This document shows, piece by piece, positions 41,492 to 50,010 of a DNA stretch of 64,000 nucleotides; the first letter of the stretch is position 1; each line of letters begins with the position of its first letter. Position numbers and translations under genes: made by a program. The notes beneath the pieces are model-generated. The model saw nothing but the letters and a program-made list of their open reading frames with translations. It was not told where the DNA came from and did no database searches. The stretch is from Ruegeria sp. THAF57 (lineage in GTDB: Bacteria; Pseudomonadota; Alphaproteobacteria; Rhodobacterales; Rhodobacteraceae), in contig NZ_CAIWNQ010000002.1 of assembly GCF_903914075.1 (NCBI RefSeq), forward strand, positions 733,344-797,343. The letters are read 5' to 3'.

Positions 41492-42157
41492 ATGGCGCGT
41501 CTGTTTCACGTTCCCCTGTCCCCGTATTGCCGCAAGGTCCGGTTGTCGCTGGCGGAAAAGAAGATTGAGGTTGAGCTGGTGGAAGAGAGATACTGGGAAC
41601 AAGACCCGGATTTCCTGCGCCGTAACCCTGCGGGAAAAGTTCCGGTTCTTCGGCTGGACGGAAAGACCTTATCCGAGAGCACAGCCATCTGCGAGTATAT
41701 CGAGGAGACCCGCCCAGAACCCGCGCTTTTGCCGAAGACACCGGAAGACAGGTACGAGGTTCGGCGTCTGGTGGCGTGGTTTGATGACAAGTTTCATCAG
41801 GAAGTTACCTCGAAGCTTTTGTATGAACGAGTGAACAAGAAAATCACTGGCGAGGGCTATCCAGACAGTAAGAACGTCAAGGAAGGTGCCAAGGCAATCA
41901 AGTACCATCTGGATTACATGGCCTGGCTGCTGGATCATCGTCGTTGGTTGGCCGGGGATCAGATGACGCTGGCGGATTTTGCAGCGGCTGCGCACCTGTC
42001 GGCTTTGGATTATATCTCGGACGTGGATTGGAATCGATCGGCGGCGGTGAAGGATTGGTATGCCAAGATCAAGTCGCGCCCTGCGTTCCGGTCGATACTG
42101 GCGGATCAGGTGCCGGGGTTTCGGCCTCCGCCTCATTACGCTGATCTGGATTTCTGA
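41492..42157 (+). CDS. glutathione S-transferase family protein
   Basis: Cytoplasmic GST of 221 aa. The thioredoxin-like N domain starts R-L-F-H-V-P-L-S-P-Y-C-R-K-V, has the cis-Pro block A-G-K-V-P-V-L and the glutathione-contact E-S-T-A-I-C-E-Y-I. The C-terminal helical domain contains the N-capping box A-G-D-Q-M-T-L-A-D-F-A-A. The frame could start at 41381, but this overlaps mtgA by 50 bases and adds unrelated residues, so ATG 41492 is chosen. Substrate unknown; FtsZ-localised or stringent-starvation-like roles are excluded only weakly. Confidence 0.9.
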   Translation: MARLFHVPLSPYCRKVRLSLAEKKIEVELVEERYWEQDPDFLRRNPAGKVPVLRLDGKTLSESTAICEYIEETRPEPALLPKTPEDRYEVRRLVAWFDDKFHQEVTSKLLYERVNKKITGEGYPDSKNVKEGAKAIKYHLDYMAWLLDHRRWLAGDQMTLADFAAAAHLSALDYISDVDWNRSAAVKDWYAKIKSRPAFRSILADQVPGFRPPPHYADLDF

Positions 42158-42167
42158 TAGGGTAGCG

Positions 42168-42204
42168 GGGGGGCTGTCTGCCCCCCATCGCGCCGGGGCG
42201 CGAT
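42168..42204 (+). terminator. tandem GC hairpins between GST gene and queG
   Basis: Two perfect stems lie side by side: GGGGGGC/GCCCCCC (42168-42186) and ATCGCGCC/GGCGCGAT (42187-42204, two-base loop). They follow the GST stop by 10 bases and precede queG, but no T run follows directly. They may terminate transcription or insulate the queG start region. Confidence 0.5.
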
Positions 42205-42210
42205 TCCCCC

Positions 42211-42231
42211 CGAGGATATTTTAGCCAGATG
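42211..42231 (+). promoter_or_regulatory. recurrent Rhodobacteraceae pre-start motif
   Basis: The bases 'gaggatattttagccagatg' run into the queG ATG (42229). From memory, close variants of this string appear before many genes in Roseobacter-group genomes. The GAGG serves as ribosome site only at long spacing (14 bases). Confidence 0.35.
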
Positions 42232-43266
42232 AAGAGCGGATCGGGTTTGAAGGACAGGTTGGTGGCGCAGGCCCTGAACGAGGGGTTTGTGTCCTGCCGT
42301 GTGTGCCGTCCGTGGGACGTGCCAGCGGTGCCCGCGCGGCTGGAGGCGTTCTTGCAGGCCGGGTACCACGGGCAGATGGGATGGATGGCCGAGCGAACCC
42401 ATTGGCGGGGCGATCCGGCGGCTTTGTGGCCTGAGGCGCGGTCGGTGATCATGCTGGCCGAAAGCTATGCGCCCGAGCATGATCCGACCGAGGTTCTGGC
42501 GCATCCGGACAAGGCCGCGATATCCGTCTATGCGCAGAACAAGGACTACCATGATCTGGTGAAAAAGCGCCTTAAGCGACTGGCCCGATGGTTGATTGCC
42601 GAAGGCGGAGGCGAGGTGAAGGTGTTTGTCGATACTGCACCTGTGCCGGAAAAGGCGCTGGGCCATGCGGCCGGGTTGGGGTGGCAGGGGAAGCATACCA
42701 ATCTGGTTAGCCGGGACTGGGGGAATTGGGCTTTTATAGGGTCTGTTTTTTCTACCCTGGATCTTCCATCAGATATGGCTGAGGTTGATCATTGCGGATC
42801 ATGTCGAGCTTGTCTGGACGTGTGCCCGACCGATGCTTTTCCGGGGCCCTACCAGTTGGATGCGCGGCGATGCATTTCTTATCTGACCATTGAACACAAG
42901 GGTCCGGTTGATGAAGAACTGCGTGCGAAAATGGGGAACCGGATTTACGGCTGCGACGATTGTCTTGCCGTGTGTCCATGGAACAAGTTTGCCGTCGCTG
43001 CAAGTGATCTGAGATATGCGGCGCGTTCCGAGTTGAAGTCTCCGCCCCTGGCAGAGCTGGCAGGTTTGGATGACGCGGCATTTCGCGAAAAGTTCTCGGG
43101 GTCGCCCATCAAGCGGATCGGGCGGGATCGCTTTGTGCGAAATGTTCTTTATGCGATCGGGAATTCCGGGCTGCCGGAACTGAGGCCGATTGCGGCGCGA
43201 CTGATCGACGATCCAGATCCGACTGTGGCCGATGCCGCGCGCTGGGCGGTGAAACAACTGGCTTGA
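42229..43266 (+). CDS. queG: epoxyqueuosine reductase
   Basis: Cobalamin-dependent iron-sulfur enzyme (345 aa) for the last step of queuosine synthesis in tRNA. The N-terminal cobalamin-binding part includes [19 protein letters not shown]. Two 4Fe-4S clusters: [15 protein letters not shown] and [16 protein letters not shown]-like repeats close the C terminus ([14 protein letters not shown]). Length is normal. Confidence 0.95.
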   Translation: MKSGSGLKDRLVAQALNEGFVSCRVCRPWDVPAVPARLEAFLQAGYHGQMGWMAERTHWRGDPAALWPEARSVIMLAESYAPEHDPTEVLAHPDKAAISVYAQNKDYHDLVKKRLKRLARWLIAEGGGEVKVFVDTAPVPEKALGHAAGLGWQGKHTNLVSRDWGNWAFIGSVFSTLDLPSDMAEVDHCGSCRACLDVCPTDAFPGPYQLDARRCISYLTIEHKGPVDEELRAKMGNRIYGCDDCLAVCPWNKFAVAASDLRYAARSELKSPPLAELAGLDDAAFREKFSGSPIKRIGRDRFVRNVLYAIGNSGLPELRPIAARLIDDPDPTVADAARWAVKQLA

Positions 43267-43338
43267 GTGCCGCAAACGGGGTGGACGTGTCGCTGCGAAC
43301 CGCTACACCGATCTTCAGCGAACAGTTAGAAGGTCCCG

Positions 43339-45342
43339 ATGGCGTTGGCTTTGGGGGTGGATACAGGCGGAACATATACGGATGCAGTTCTTGTTCGGGA
43401 TGAAAAGGATGTAATAGCCTCGGCCAAGTCCCTGACCACACGGGCGGATTTGGCGATTGGTGTGGGCAAAGCGATTTCCGCGGTGTTGGAGCAGGCGCAG
43501 GTATCGCCCGATCAAGTCTCGATGGCGTCACTGTCGACGACGTTGGCCACAAATGCGCTGGTCGAAGGGCAGGGTGGGCGTGTCGCACTGGTGTATATCG
43601 GGTTCAAACAGGCGGATCTGGACAGGCACGGGCTGAAGGACGCCTTGAAAGGCGATCCTGCCGTGGTGCTGAGCGGGGGGCACACGCATGCGGGGGCTGA
43701 GGCGGCCCCGCTGGATATTGACGCACTTTTGTCCTTTTTAGACTCGCATACGGGCGTGTCAGGGTTTGCAGTGGCGGCGCAGTTTGCGACACGCAATCCG
43801 GCGCATGAACTGGAAGCCGCCCGGATCATCGCAGAAAAGACAGGCGCGCCGGTTACGTGTTCGCATCATTTGTCTGCCAAGCTGAATGGCCCAAAACGCG
43901 CCGTGACCGCCGTGTTGAATGCCCGGCTGATTGGAATGATCGACCGACTGATCGGGCGCGCGCAGGATCAACTGGTGGACCTTGGTATTTCGGCGCCGAT
44001 GATGGTTGTGCGCGGTGATGGCGCCTTGATGAGTGCGGAACAGGCCCGGGATCGGCCGATCGAAACCATTCTGAGCGGGCCTGCCGCATCGATTGTAGGG
44101 GCAAGCTGGCTGACCGGGGCCGAAAACGCGCTGGTTTCGGACATCGGGGGGACGACCACAGATATAGCGTTGATTCGGGACGGAAAGCCGGCGATTGACC
44201 CGGCTGGCGCGCAGGTGGGTGGCTTTCGCACGATGGTCGAGGCCGTGGCCATGCGAACGCATGGGCTGGGCGGCGACAGTCAGGTGCACGTAAAGACCGA
44301 AGGTTTGCCAGGCGGCGTATTCCTTGGGCCGCGGCGGGTTTTGCCTGTCTCGTTGATTGCGGTAGAGCATCCCGAAGTTGTTCATCCGGTACTTGACGCG
44401 CAACTGCGCGCGACAACGGTGGGTGAGCATGACACGCGCTTTGCGCGCCGCGTGCCTGGCCTTCCTGCGCAAGGTTTGGGGCCGCGGGAGGACGCGTTGT
44501 TGGACAGGCTCGGGGATCGGGTTGTACCACTGTCTGAGTTGCTGAAAACCCGAATGGAAAGCGGCGCACTGACGCGGCTTGTGGATCGCGGGATTGTTCA
44601 GGTCAGTGGCGTCACCCCGTCTGATGCGTCCCAAGTGCTTGGGCGACTGACTTCGTGGGACACACAGGCGGCGCAAAAAGCGCTGGAGTTGGTCGCGCGT
44701 AAGCGTGTTGGTACCGGGGATGTCTTGGCCTCAACACCTGAAAAATTGGCCGAGATGATCGTGAGCCAGTTGACCGAGCAAACCGCACTGACCTTGTTAG
44801 AGACTGCTTTTGCGGAAGAAGCTGAGGATTTTGGGTTGTCTGCCACCGATCTTGCCCGCCATGTTCTGACGCAAAAGGGTTTGGATCGGCACCGTGGTTT
44901 GCTGGCGTTGGACGCATCCCTGAATGTGGATGTGATCGGCCTTGGGGCGTCGGCGCCCAGTTACTACCCAGCGGTGGGTGAGCGGCTGCATTGCAATATG
45001 ATCCTGCCCGAACATACCGGTGTAGCCAATGCGATTGGAGCTGTTGTGGGCCGCCTGATCTTGCGCCGATCGGGGACTGTAACGTCACCGTCAGAGGGGC
45101 GCTATAGGGTACATCTTGAGAGCGGGCCGCAGGATTTTACCGAATCTGAAAAGGCCTTGGAGGTTTTACAGATGGCCCTGAAAAACGAAGCCGAAGGCCA
45201 AGTCCGTCGGGCGGGTGCCGAAGACATCCGGGTGATTGTCAGCCGCGATATTAGGACCGCACGAATTGAGGCGCAGGACGTTTTTGTCGAAGCGACCGTA
45301 ACGGTCGAGGCCAGCGGTCGCCCGAGGGTGGCGTCAGGTTAG
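43339..45342 (+). CDS. hydantoinase/oxoprolinase-like protein
   Basis: ATP-dependent hydantoinase A / 5-oxoprolinase-fold protein of 667 aa. The N-terminal domain starts G-V-D-T-G-G-T-Y-T-D-A-V with the phosphate loop; S-T-T-L-A-T-N-A-L-V-E follows; the main domain has S-D-I-G-G-T-T-T-D-I-A-L. It is a single chain without an adjacent HyuB partner in this window, so whether it is a ring-opening enzyme by itself is unclear; related proteins also take part in methylhydantoin or acetophenone-type carboxylation. The stop codon is part of the terminator hairpin at 45340. Confidence 0.85.
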   Translation: MALALGVDTGGTYTDAVLVRDEKDVIASAKSLTTRADLAIGVGKAISAVLEQAQVSPDQVSMASLSTTLATNALVEGQGGRVALVYIGFKQADLDRHGLKDALKGDPAVVLSGGHTHAGAEAAPLDIDALLSFLDSHTGVSGFAVAAQFATRNPAHELEAARIIAEKTGAPVTCSHHLSAKLNGPKRAVTAVLNARLIGMIDRLIGRAQDQLVDLGISAPMMVVRGDGALMSAEQARDRPIETILSGPAASIVGASWLTGAENALVSDIGGTTTDIALIRDGKPAIDPAGAQVGGFRTMVEAVAMRTHGLGGDSQVHVKTEGLPGGVFLGPRRVLPVSLIAVEHPEVVHPVLDAQLRATTVGEHDTRFARRVPGLPAQGLGPREDALLDRLGDRVVPLSELLKTRMESGALTRLVDRGIVQVSGVTPSDASQVLGRLTSWDTQAAQKALELVARKRVGTGDVLASTPEKLAEMIVSQLTEQTALTLLETAFAEEAEDFGLSATDLARHVLTQKGLDRHRGLLALDASLNVDVIGLGASAPSYYPAVGERLHCNMILPEHTGVANAIGAVVGRLILRRSGTVTSPSEGRYRVHLESGPQDFTESEKALEVLQMALKNEAEGQVRRAGAEDIRVIVSRDIRTARIEAQDVFVEATVTVEASGRPRVASG

Positions 45343-45359
45343 CCCCAGGCTTGGGGCTA
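45340..45359. terminator. bidirectional hairpin between hydantoinase-like gene and msrA
   Basis: TAGCCCCA and TGGGGCTA form a perfect eight-base stem with a four-base loop. The first three bases are the stop codon of the plus-strand gene, and msrA ends four bases beyond. No long T run on either side. Confidence 0.6.
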
Positions 45360-45363
45360 TCCA

Positions 45364-45873
45364 TTATTCGGCAGCGTCGCGTTTGGGCAGAACCCAGTCA
45401 GGCCGCGGGAAATGGCAGGTATAGCCGTTGGGGATACGCTCAAGATAGTCCTGATGTTCCGGTTCAGCGTCCCAGAAATCGCCAACGGGTTCGATTTCGG
45501 TAACGACCTTGCCGGGCCAGATGCCACTGGCATTCACATCGGCAATCGTATCCAGCGCGATCTGTTTCTGGGCATCATCCACATAATAGATGGCGGACCG
45601 GTAACTCATGCCGACGTCGTTGCCCTGCCGGTTGACGGTGGTCGGGTCGTGGATCTGGAAAAAGAACTCCAACAGGTCGCGATAGGTGATCTGCGTAGGG
45701 TCAAAGAAGATCTCAATCCCTTCTGCATGGGTTCCATGATTGCGATAAGTGGCGTTTGGTACGTCACCGCCTGTGTATCCGACGCGGGTGCGAGATACGC
45801 CGGGCAATTTGCGGATCAGGTCCTGCATGCCCCAAAAGCAGCCACCGGCAAGAACGGCGCGTTGTTCGGTCAT
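45364..45873 (-). CDS. msrA: peptide-methionine (S)-S-oxide reductase
   Basis: MsrA of 169 aa, which repairs the S form of oxidised methionine. The catalytic Cys is in [13 protein letters not shown] and [14 protein letters not shown] are the conserved substrate blocks. It has no recycling Cys near the C terminus other than H-F (one-Cys-like layout). Its start overlaps the msrB stop by four bases, so B and A are made together. Confidence 0.96.
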   Translation of the reverse strand: MTEQRAVLAGGCFWGMQDLIRKLPGVSRTRVGYTGGDVPNATYRNHGTHAEGIEIFFDPTQITYRDLLEFFFQIHDPTTVNRQGNDVGMSYRSAIYYVDDAQKQIALDTIADVNASGIWPGKVVTEIEPVGDFWDAEPEHQDYLERIPNGYTCHFPRPDWVLPKRDAAE

Positions 45874-46319
45874 TGGATATCCTCCACATGGATCAGGTAT
45901 TCTGCATAGCCTTCATCCTCCATGTCATCGCGATGGATAAACCGCAAGGAGGCCGAGTTGATGCAATAACGCAGCCCGCCATGTTCGCGCGGGCCGTCTG
46001 GGAACACGTGCCCCAAGTGGCTGTCCCCGTGTTTCGAGCGGACCTCGGTCCGGATCATGCCCAGCGTGCGGTCGGTGAACTCTTCCACATGTTCGTGCAC
46101 GATGGGCTTGGTAAAGCTGGGCCAGCCGCAACCGGATTCATATTTATGGGTCGAGGCAAACAGTGGCTCGCCCGAAACAATGTCGACATAAATCCCCGGT
46201 TCCTTGTTGTTCAGAAGCTTGCCAGTGCCCGGGCGTTCCGTCCCGCTGTTTTGCGTGACGTGGTATTCCTCGGGTGACAGGGCAGCAATCGCCTCGGGGT
46301 CTTTGGTGTATCGGGTCAT
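45870..46319 (-). CDS. msrB: peptide-methionine (R)-S-oxide reductase
   Basis: MsrB of 149 aa, which repairs the R form of oxidised methionine. The catalytic Cys is in [11 protein letters not shown], and the possible resolving Cys in S-G-C-G-W-P-S-F. The two CxxC pairs that hold zinc in many MsrBs are absent, so this is a zinc-free form. The frame begins at 46382, but ATG 46319 (M-T-R-Y-T-K-D) is the family-like start. It is the first gene of the msrBA pair. Confidence 0.94.
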   Translation of the reverse strand: MTRYTKDPEAIAALSPEEYHVTQNSGTERPGTGKLLNNKEPGIYVDIVSGEPLFASTHKYESGCGWPSFTKPIVHEHVEEFTDRTLGMIRTEVRSKHGDSHLGHVFPDGPREHGGLRYCINSASLRFIHRDDMEDEGYAEYLIHVEDIQ

Positions 46320-46418
46320 TGGTCCTCGGGACGTGTGGAAACTGGTTTGACCTAATAAATGGGGTTTGAGCAGCGAAAGCAAAGGGGGTTTTGCCTTCCT
46401 CGCGCAGATGTGCGGGTA

Positions 46419-47297
46419 TCAGCCGGGTTTCGGCGCAGGCTGCCGGGAAAGCTGAACGGCCAGAATTCCCAATGTGGTCACAGCAACGCCGACCGCATCC
46501 AGTGGTCCAAGTTTCTCACCAAGTAAGATCGCGGCGATTGTGACGCCGAATACGGGGTTGAGGAAATGAAACGTGGCAGCCCGTGTTGCTCCGATCCTGT
46601 CCAGCAACAGGAACCAGATGAAGGTCGCCAGCAGGCCGGGGAAAAGGGTTGTATAGGTAAAGGCCAGCGCCAGCGGAACCGTCGGGTGGATGTAGATGGT
46701 TTCAAACAGCGGAGCGGCGGCAAACAAAATTGAGGACCCCACCAGCATTTGCAGGCCAACAATCATCATGAAGTTCCCACCCGAGGTTGCCCCGCGTACC
46801 GCCAGTGTCGCAAAAGCCAGTGCCAGCGCCCCAATGCCGCACAGCATCACGCCGAACATGTCGACCCCTGCGCTGATGCGGCTGCTCATGATCAACGCGA
46901 CGCCGGCGAACCCTGCAAACAGACCAAGCACCCCCATTGGACGCAACCTGTCGCCCAGAAACAACCAACTGGCCAGCGCCACCAGCAGTGGCATGGTCGA
47001 GGCGATTATCGCTGCAACCGAGGCTTCAACAGTCTGCATCGCATAGAAATTCAGACCCAAATAAAGGGCATTTTGGCAAATACCGAATAGAATGGTTGCG
47101 TACCACTGTGATCGGGTCAGCCGCCAGTTTTGGCCCATGGCCCATGCAATCGCGACCCCGATCAGACCAGAGATCAGAAACCGAAGAGCCAAAGAAAACA
47201 AAGGTGAGGCATCCGCCACGATAATGCGTGCCGAGGTAAAGGCCGACGACCAGATAAACGCAAATGTCAGCCCCATGGCCATGGCACGCAGATCCAC
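46419..47297 (-). CDS. DMT superfamily (EamA) transporter
   Basis: Inner-membrane exporter-like protein of about 292 aa with ten hydrophobic helices in two EamA repeats. Family marks are A-F-I-W-S-S-A-F near the start and the second-repeat end F-H-F-L-N-P-V-F-G-V. AAGGAG lies only one base before GTG 47303 but seven bases before GTG 47297, so 47297 is the better start. Substrate cannot be predicted. It is a single gene. Confidence 0.88.
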   Translation of the reverse strand: MDLRAMAMGLTFAFIWSSAFTSARIIVADASPLFSLALRFLISGLIGVAIAWAMGQNWRLTRSQWYATILFGICQNALYLGLNFYAMQTVEASVAAIIASTMPLLVALASWLFLGDRLRPMGVLGLFAGFAGVALIMSSRISAGVDMFGVMLCGIGALALAFATLAVRGATSGGNFMMIVGLQMLVGSSILFAAAPLFETIYIHPTVPLALAFTYTTLFPGLLATFIWFLLLDRIGATRAATFHFLNPVFGVTIAAILLGEKLGPLDAVGVAVTTLGILAVQLSRQPAPKPG

Positions 47298-47479
47298 CGC
47301 CACTCTCCTTCGTTGATTTCGGGCACTGTTCCTTAAATCGGTACGGGTCGCAAGATATTGGGAGCCAATCCTCGGCCGCTAAGTTTGTACTAATGCGCTG
47401 TCTTGGTCTAAACGCTTAGACGATCAAACCTATGATGCTGGGTTCCGCTTTCGACAAAACCCAAACACGCCTAAGTTTT

Positions 47480-47950
47480 TCACTGTTTTTTGTTTGCGAC
47501 GCAGGCAACAAAACACCGAAATTTTGCATCTGGAATCTTGTGCGAGAAAAACACGTGTGTCTTGCCCGGACCAGACTTCACAAATTGCATCTCTCTGCTG
47601 GTTACTTGATGATTGCGAATTCTGGTCTCTGGCCTGTTTGCAAACAGGCTGGCCCAGCCCGGAGTAGTTGGCAACTCTGCGGTTTCATGCGCTCCGTCTT
47701 GATAAATACGACAGGCGATCAGTTGACCAAATGTGGTGTCCGGGATTTCGATTTCATAAGGATGCGCCATAATGCGAGGATAAGTTTTGACTTCGAAATC
47801 GAAAATTTCCTCATATGTGATGTCTGCTTGCAAGTTGTACGGGCTTGAACGGCTACATTCTGCAACTGCGGCAGAGGGGGACACTGACAGCAGGCAAAAC
47901 GACAGCGTGGCGCAGAAAAAAAAGCTTGAAATAGCATTTGTTGATTTCAT
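47480..47950 (-). CDS. small secreted protein of unknown function
   Basis: Protein of about 156 aa with a Sec signal peptide (K-S-T-N start, hydrophobic run with F-F-F-C-A-T-L, cleavage near A-V-A-E-C). The mature part has four or five Cys, which suggests disulfides, and no motif that I recognise. The frame opens at 48001; ATG 47950 is preferred because the signal peptide then sits at the N terminus. It is AT-richer than its neighbours, and no operon partner is visible. Confidence 0.5.
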   Translation of the reverse strand: MKSTNAISSFFFCATLSFCLLSVSPSAAVAECSRSSPYNLQADITYEEIFDFEVKTYPRIMAHPYEIEIPDTTFGQLIACRIYQDGAHETAELPTTPGWASLFANRPETRIRNHQVTSREMQFVKSGPGKTHVFFSHKIPDAKFRCFVACVANKKQ

Positions 47951-48077
47951 GGGGTCGGTTGTTGAAACTGAACCAAGTATAAGTCCGTACTTTGACAGCA
48001 TTTTGGCGCGACGAAATTAGAAAACACCTGTTGAAGCTGATACGAATTTCTTAATTGTGGAAATATGTGTGAAAAGA

Positions 48078-48103
48078 AAAAGGGCCCCCGAATGGCGGCC
48101 CTT
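48078..48103 (-). terminator. intrinsic terminator of the HU-family gene
   Basis: On the minus strand AAGGGCC pairs with GGCCCTT around a ten-base loop and is followed by TTTTCTTTTC. It lies 26 bases past the HU stop. Confidence 0.8.
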
Positions 48104-48128
48104 GATCATTTCGCAGTGAAAGCTGGGA

Positions 48129-48416
<288 letters not shown>

Positions 48417-48546
48417 TTCTTGGTCTCCTTAACGTGCCCGATAAATAGGGCCTCACCGCGTAACTGTAACGGGATATTGTGGCCGAACACAACGAATAGT
48501 AGCGCCGAAAACCCTAAAAATATGGGGAAAACGTTGCTTTTTTGCT

Positions 48547-50010
48547 TCAGAGAAAGGCCGTTTCGTCGAAAGAACGCAATTTCCGGCTGTGCAGGCGCTC
48601 TAACGGCATGCCGCGCAGATGTTCCATTGCACGTATTCCGATCGCCAAATGGCGGCTGACCTGTGTGGTATAGAACGCCGAAGCCATACCCGGCAACTTC
48701 AATTCCCCATGCAGCGGTTTGTCTGATACGCATAGCAAGGTGCCATAAGGGACGCGAAACCGATAGCCATTCGCTGCTATGGTGGCGCTTTCCATATCCA
48801 ACGCGATGGCGCGTGACTGGCTGAGGCGTTGCACGGGTCCGGACTGGTCGCGCAACTCCCAGTTGCGGTTGTCGACCGAGGCGACGGTGCCCGTACGCAT
48901 GATCCGCTTCAGCTCATATCCCTCAAGTTCCGTGACCTCGGCGACGGCCTGTTCCAAGGCCACCTGAACCTCGGCCAGCGGAGGGATCGGCACCCAGACT
49001 GGCAGGTCATCGTCCAGAACCTTGTCTTCGCGCAGATAGGCATGCGCCAGAACAAAATCGCCCAACGCCTGCGTGTTGCGCAGACCAGCACAGTGACCGA
49101 CCATAAGCCAAGCATGGGGACGCAGAACCGCGATATGATCGGTGGCAGTTTTGGCATTCGACGGCCCGACCCCGATATTGACCAGCGTAATGCCCGACCC
49201 GTCCGCGCGTTTCAGGTGATAGGTCGGCATCTGCGGCAGCTTCAACGGTTGTTCCAAAGTTCCATCCGCTGTGGTGATCTGCACATTGCCGGTCGATACG
49301 AAGCTGATGTAGCCACTATCGGGATCGGCCAGTTGTTCGCGCGCGTAGTTTTCGAACTCGGACACATAGAACTGGTAGTTGGTGAACAGCACGTGGTTCT
49401 GAAAGTGGCTGGGATCGGTTGCCGTATAATGGGCCAGACGCGCCAGTGAATAATCGACCCGTTGGGCGGTAAACAAGGCCAGCGGGCCATCTTCGTCTTC
49501 GTGATCGTGAACGCCATTTACAATGTCGTCATTCGTGGTGGTCAGGTCAGGAACATCAAAGACATCACGCAGCGTGAAACCGGCCGCACCCTGATGGGGA
49601 ACAACCAGATCCGGATTGTTCGCCACAGCGAAATGAACCGGGATCGGCGTATCCGAGGCTCCGATCGTCACTGGTTGATCGTGGTTCTTGATCAGCAGCG
49701 CGATTTGCTGGGTCAGGTAGGACCGGAACAGATCAGGCCGTGTGACGGTGGTTGCGTGCATTCCGGGCTCGGAAACATGGCCAAAGCTCAGACGGCTATC
49801 GACCTGCGCATAAGACGAGGTCTTGATCCGAATCTCCGGGTAAAAGGCCCTGTACCGTTCGGTCGGGGTGCCTTGTTGCATCGCCTGGGCAAAGCTGTCG
49901 CACAGAAAGCGCGTTGCTTGTTCGTACAGTTGTTCCAGCCGTTCAACGGCAGCAGCCGGATCGGTAAATTTCTCGGCGCTGGGCACGTCGGGTGTTTTTA
50001 TTATTGTCAT
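48547..50010 (-). CDS. amn: AMP nucleosidase
   Basis: Hydrolyses AMP to adenine and ribose 5-phosphate (487 aa, the usual length). The N-terminal Amn domain spans about 1-175 (Y-P-E-I-R-I-K-T and D-S-R-L-S-F-G-H). The C-terminal nucleoside-phosphorylase-fold domain contains N-I-G-V-G-P-S-N-A-K-T and A-L-D-M-E-S-A-T-I-A-A-N-G, with the purine- and ribose-binding residues. Its start overlaps the ade stop by four bases, so adenine produced here meets adenine deaminase made from the same mRNA. Confidence 0.95.
   Translation of the reverse strand: MTIIKTPDVPSAEKFTDPAAAVERLEQLYEQATRFLCDSFAQAMQQGTPTERYRAFYPEIRIKTSSYAQVDSRLSFGHVSEPGMHATTVTRPDLFRSYLTQQIALLIKNHDQPVTIGASDTPIPVHFAVANNPDLVVPHQGAAGFTLRDVFDVPDLTTTNDDIVNGVHDHEDEDGPLALFTAQRVDYSLARLAHYTATDPSHFQNHVLFTNYQFYVSEFENYAREQLADPDSGYISFVSTGNVQITTADGTLEQPLKLPQMPTYHLKRADGSGITLVNIGVGPSNAKTATDHIAVLRPHAWLMVGHCAGLRNTQALGDFVLAHAYLREDKVLDDDLPVWVPIPPLAEVQVALEQAVAEVTELEGYELKRIMRTGTVASVDNRNWELRDQSGPVQRLSQSRAIALDMESATIAANGYRFRVPYGTLLCVSDKPLHGELKLPGMASAFYTTQVSRHLAIGIRAMEHLRGMPLERLHSRKLRSFDETAFL

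Noticed and set aside
43759..44676. 305-codon minus-strand frame opposite the hydantoinase-like gene
   Set aside because: Arg/His/Pro-rich translation without motifs; the plus-strand gene explains the coding signal.
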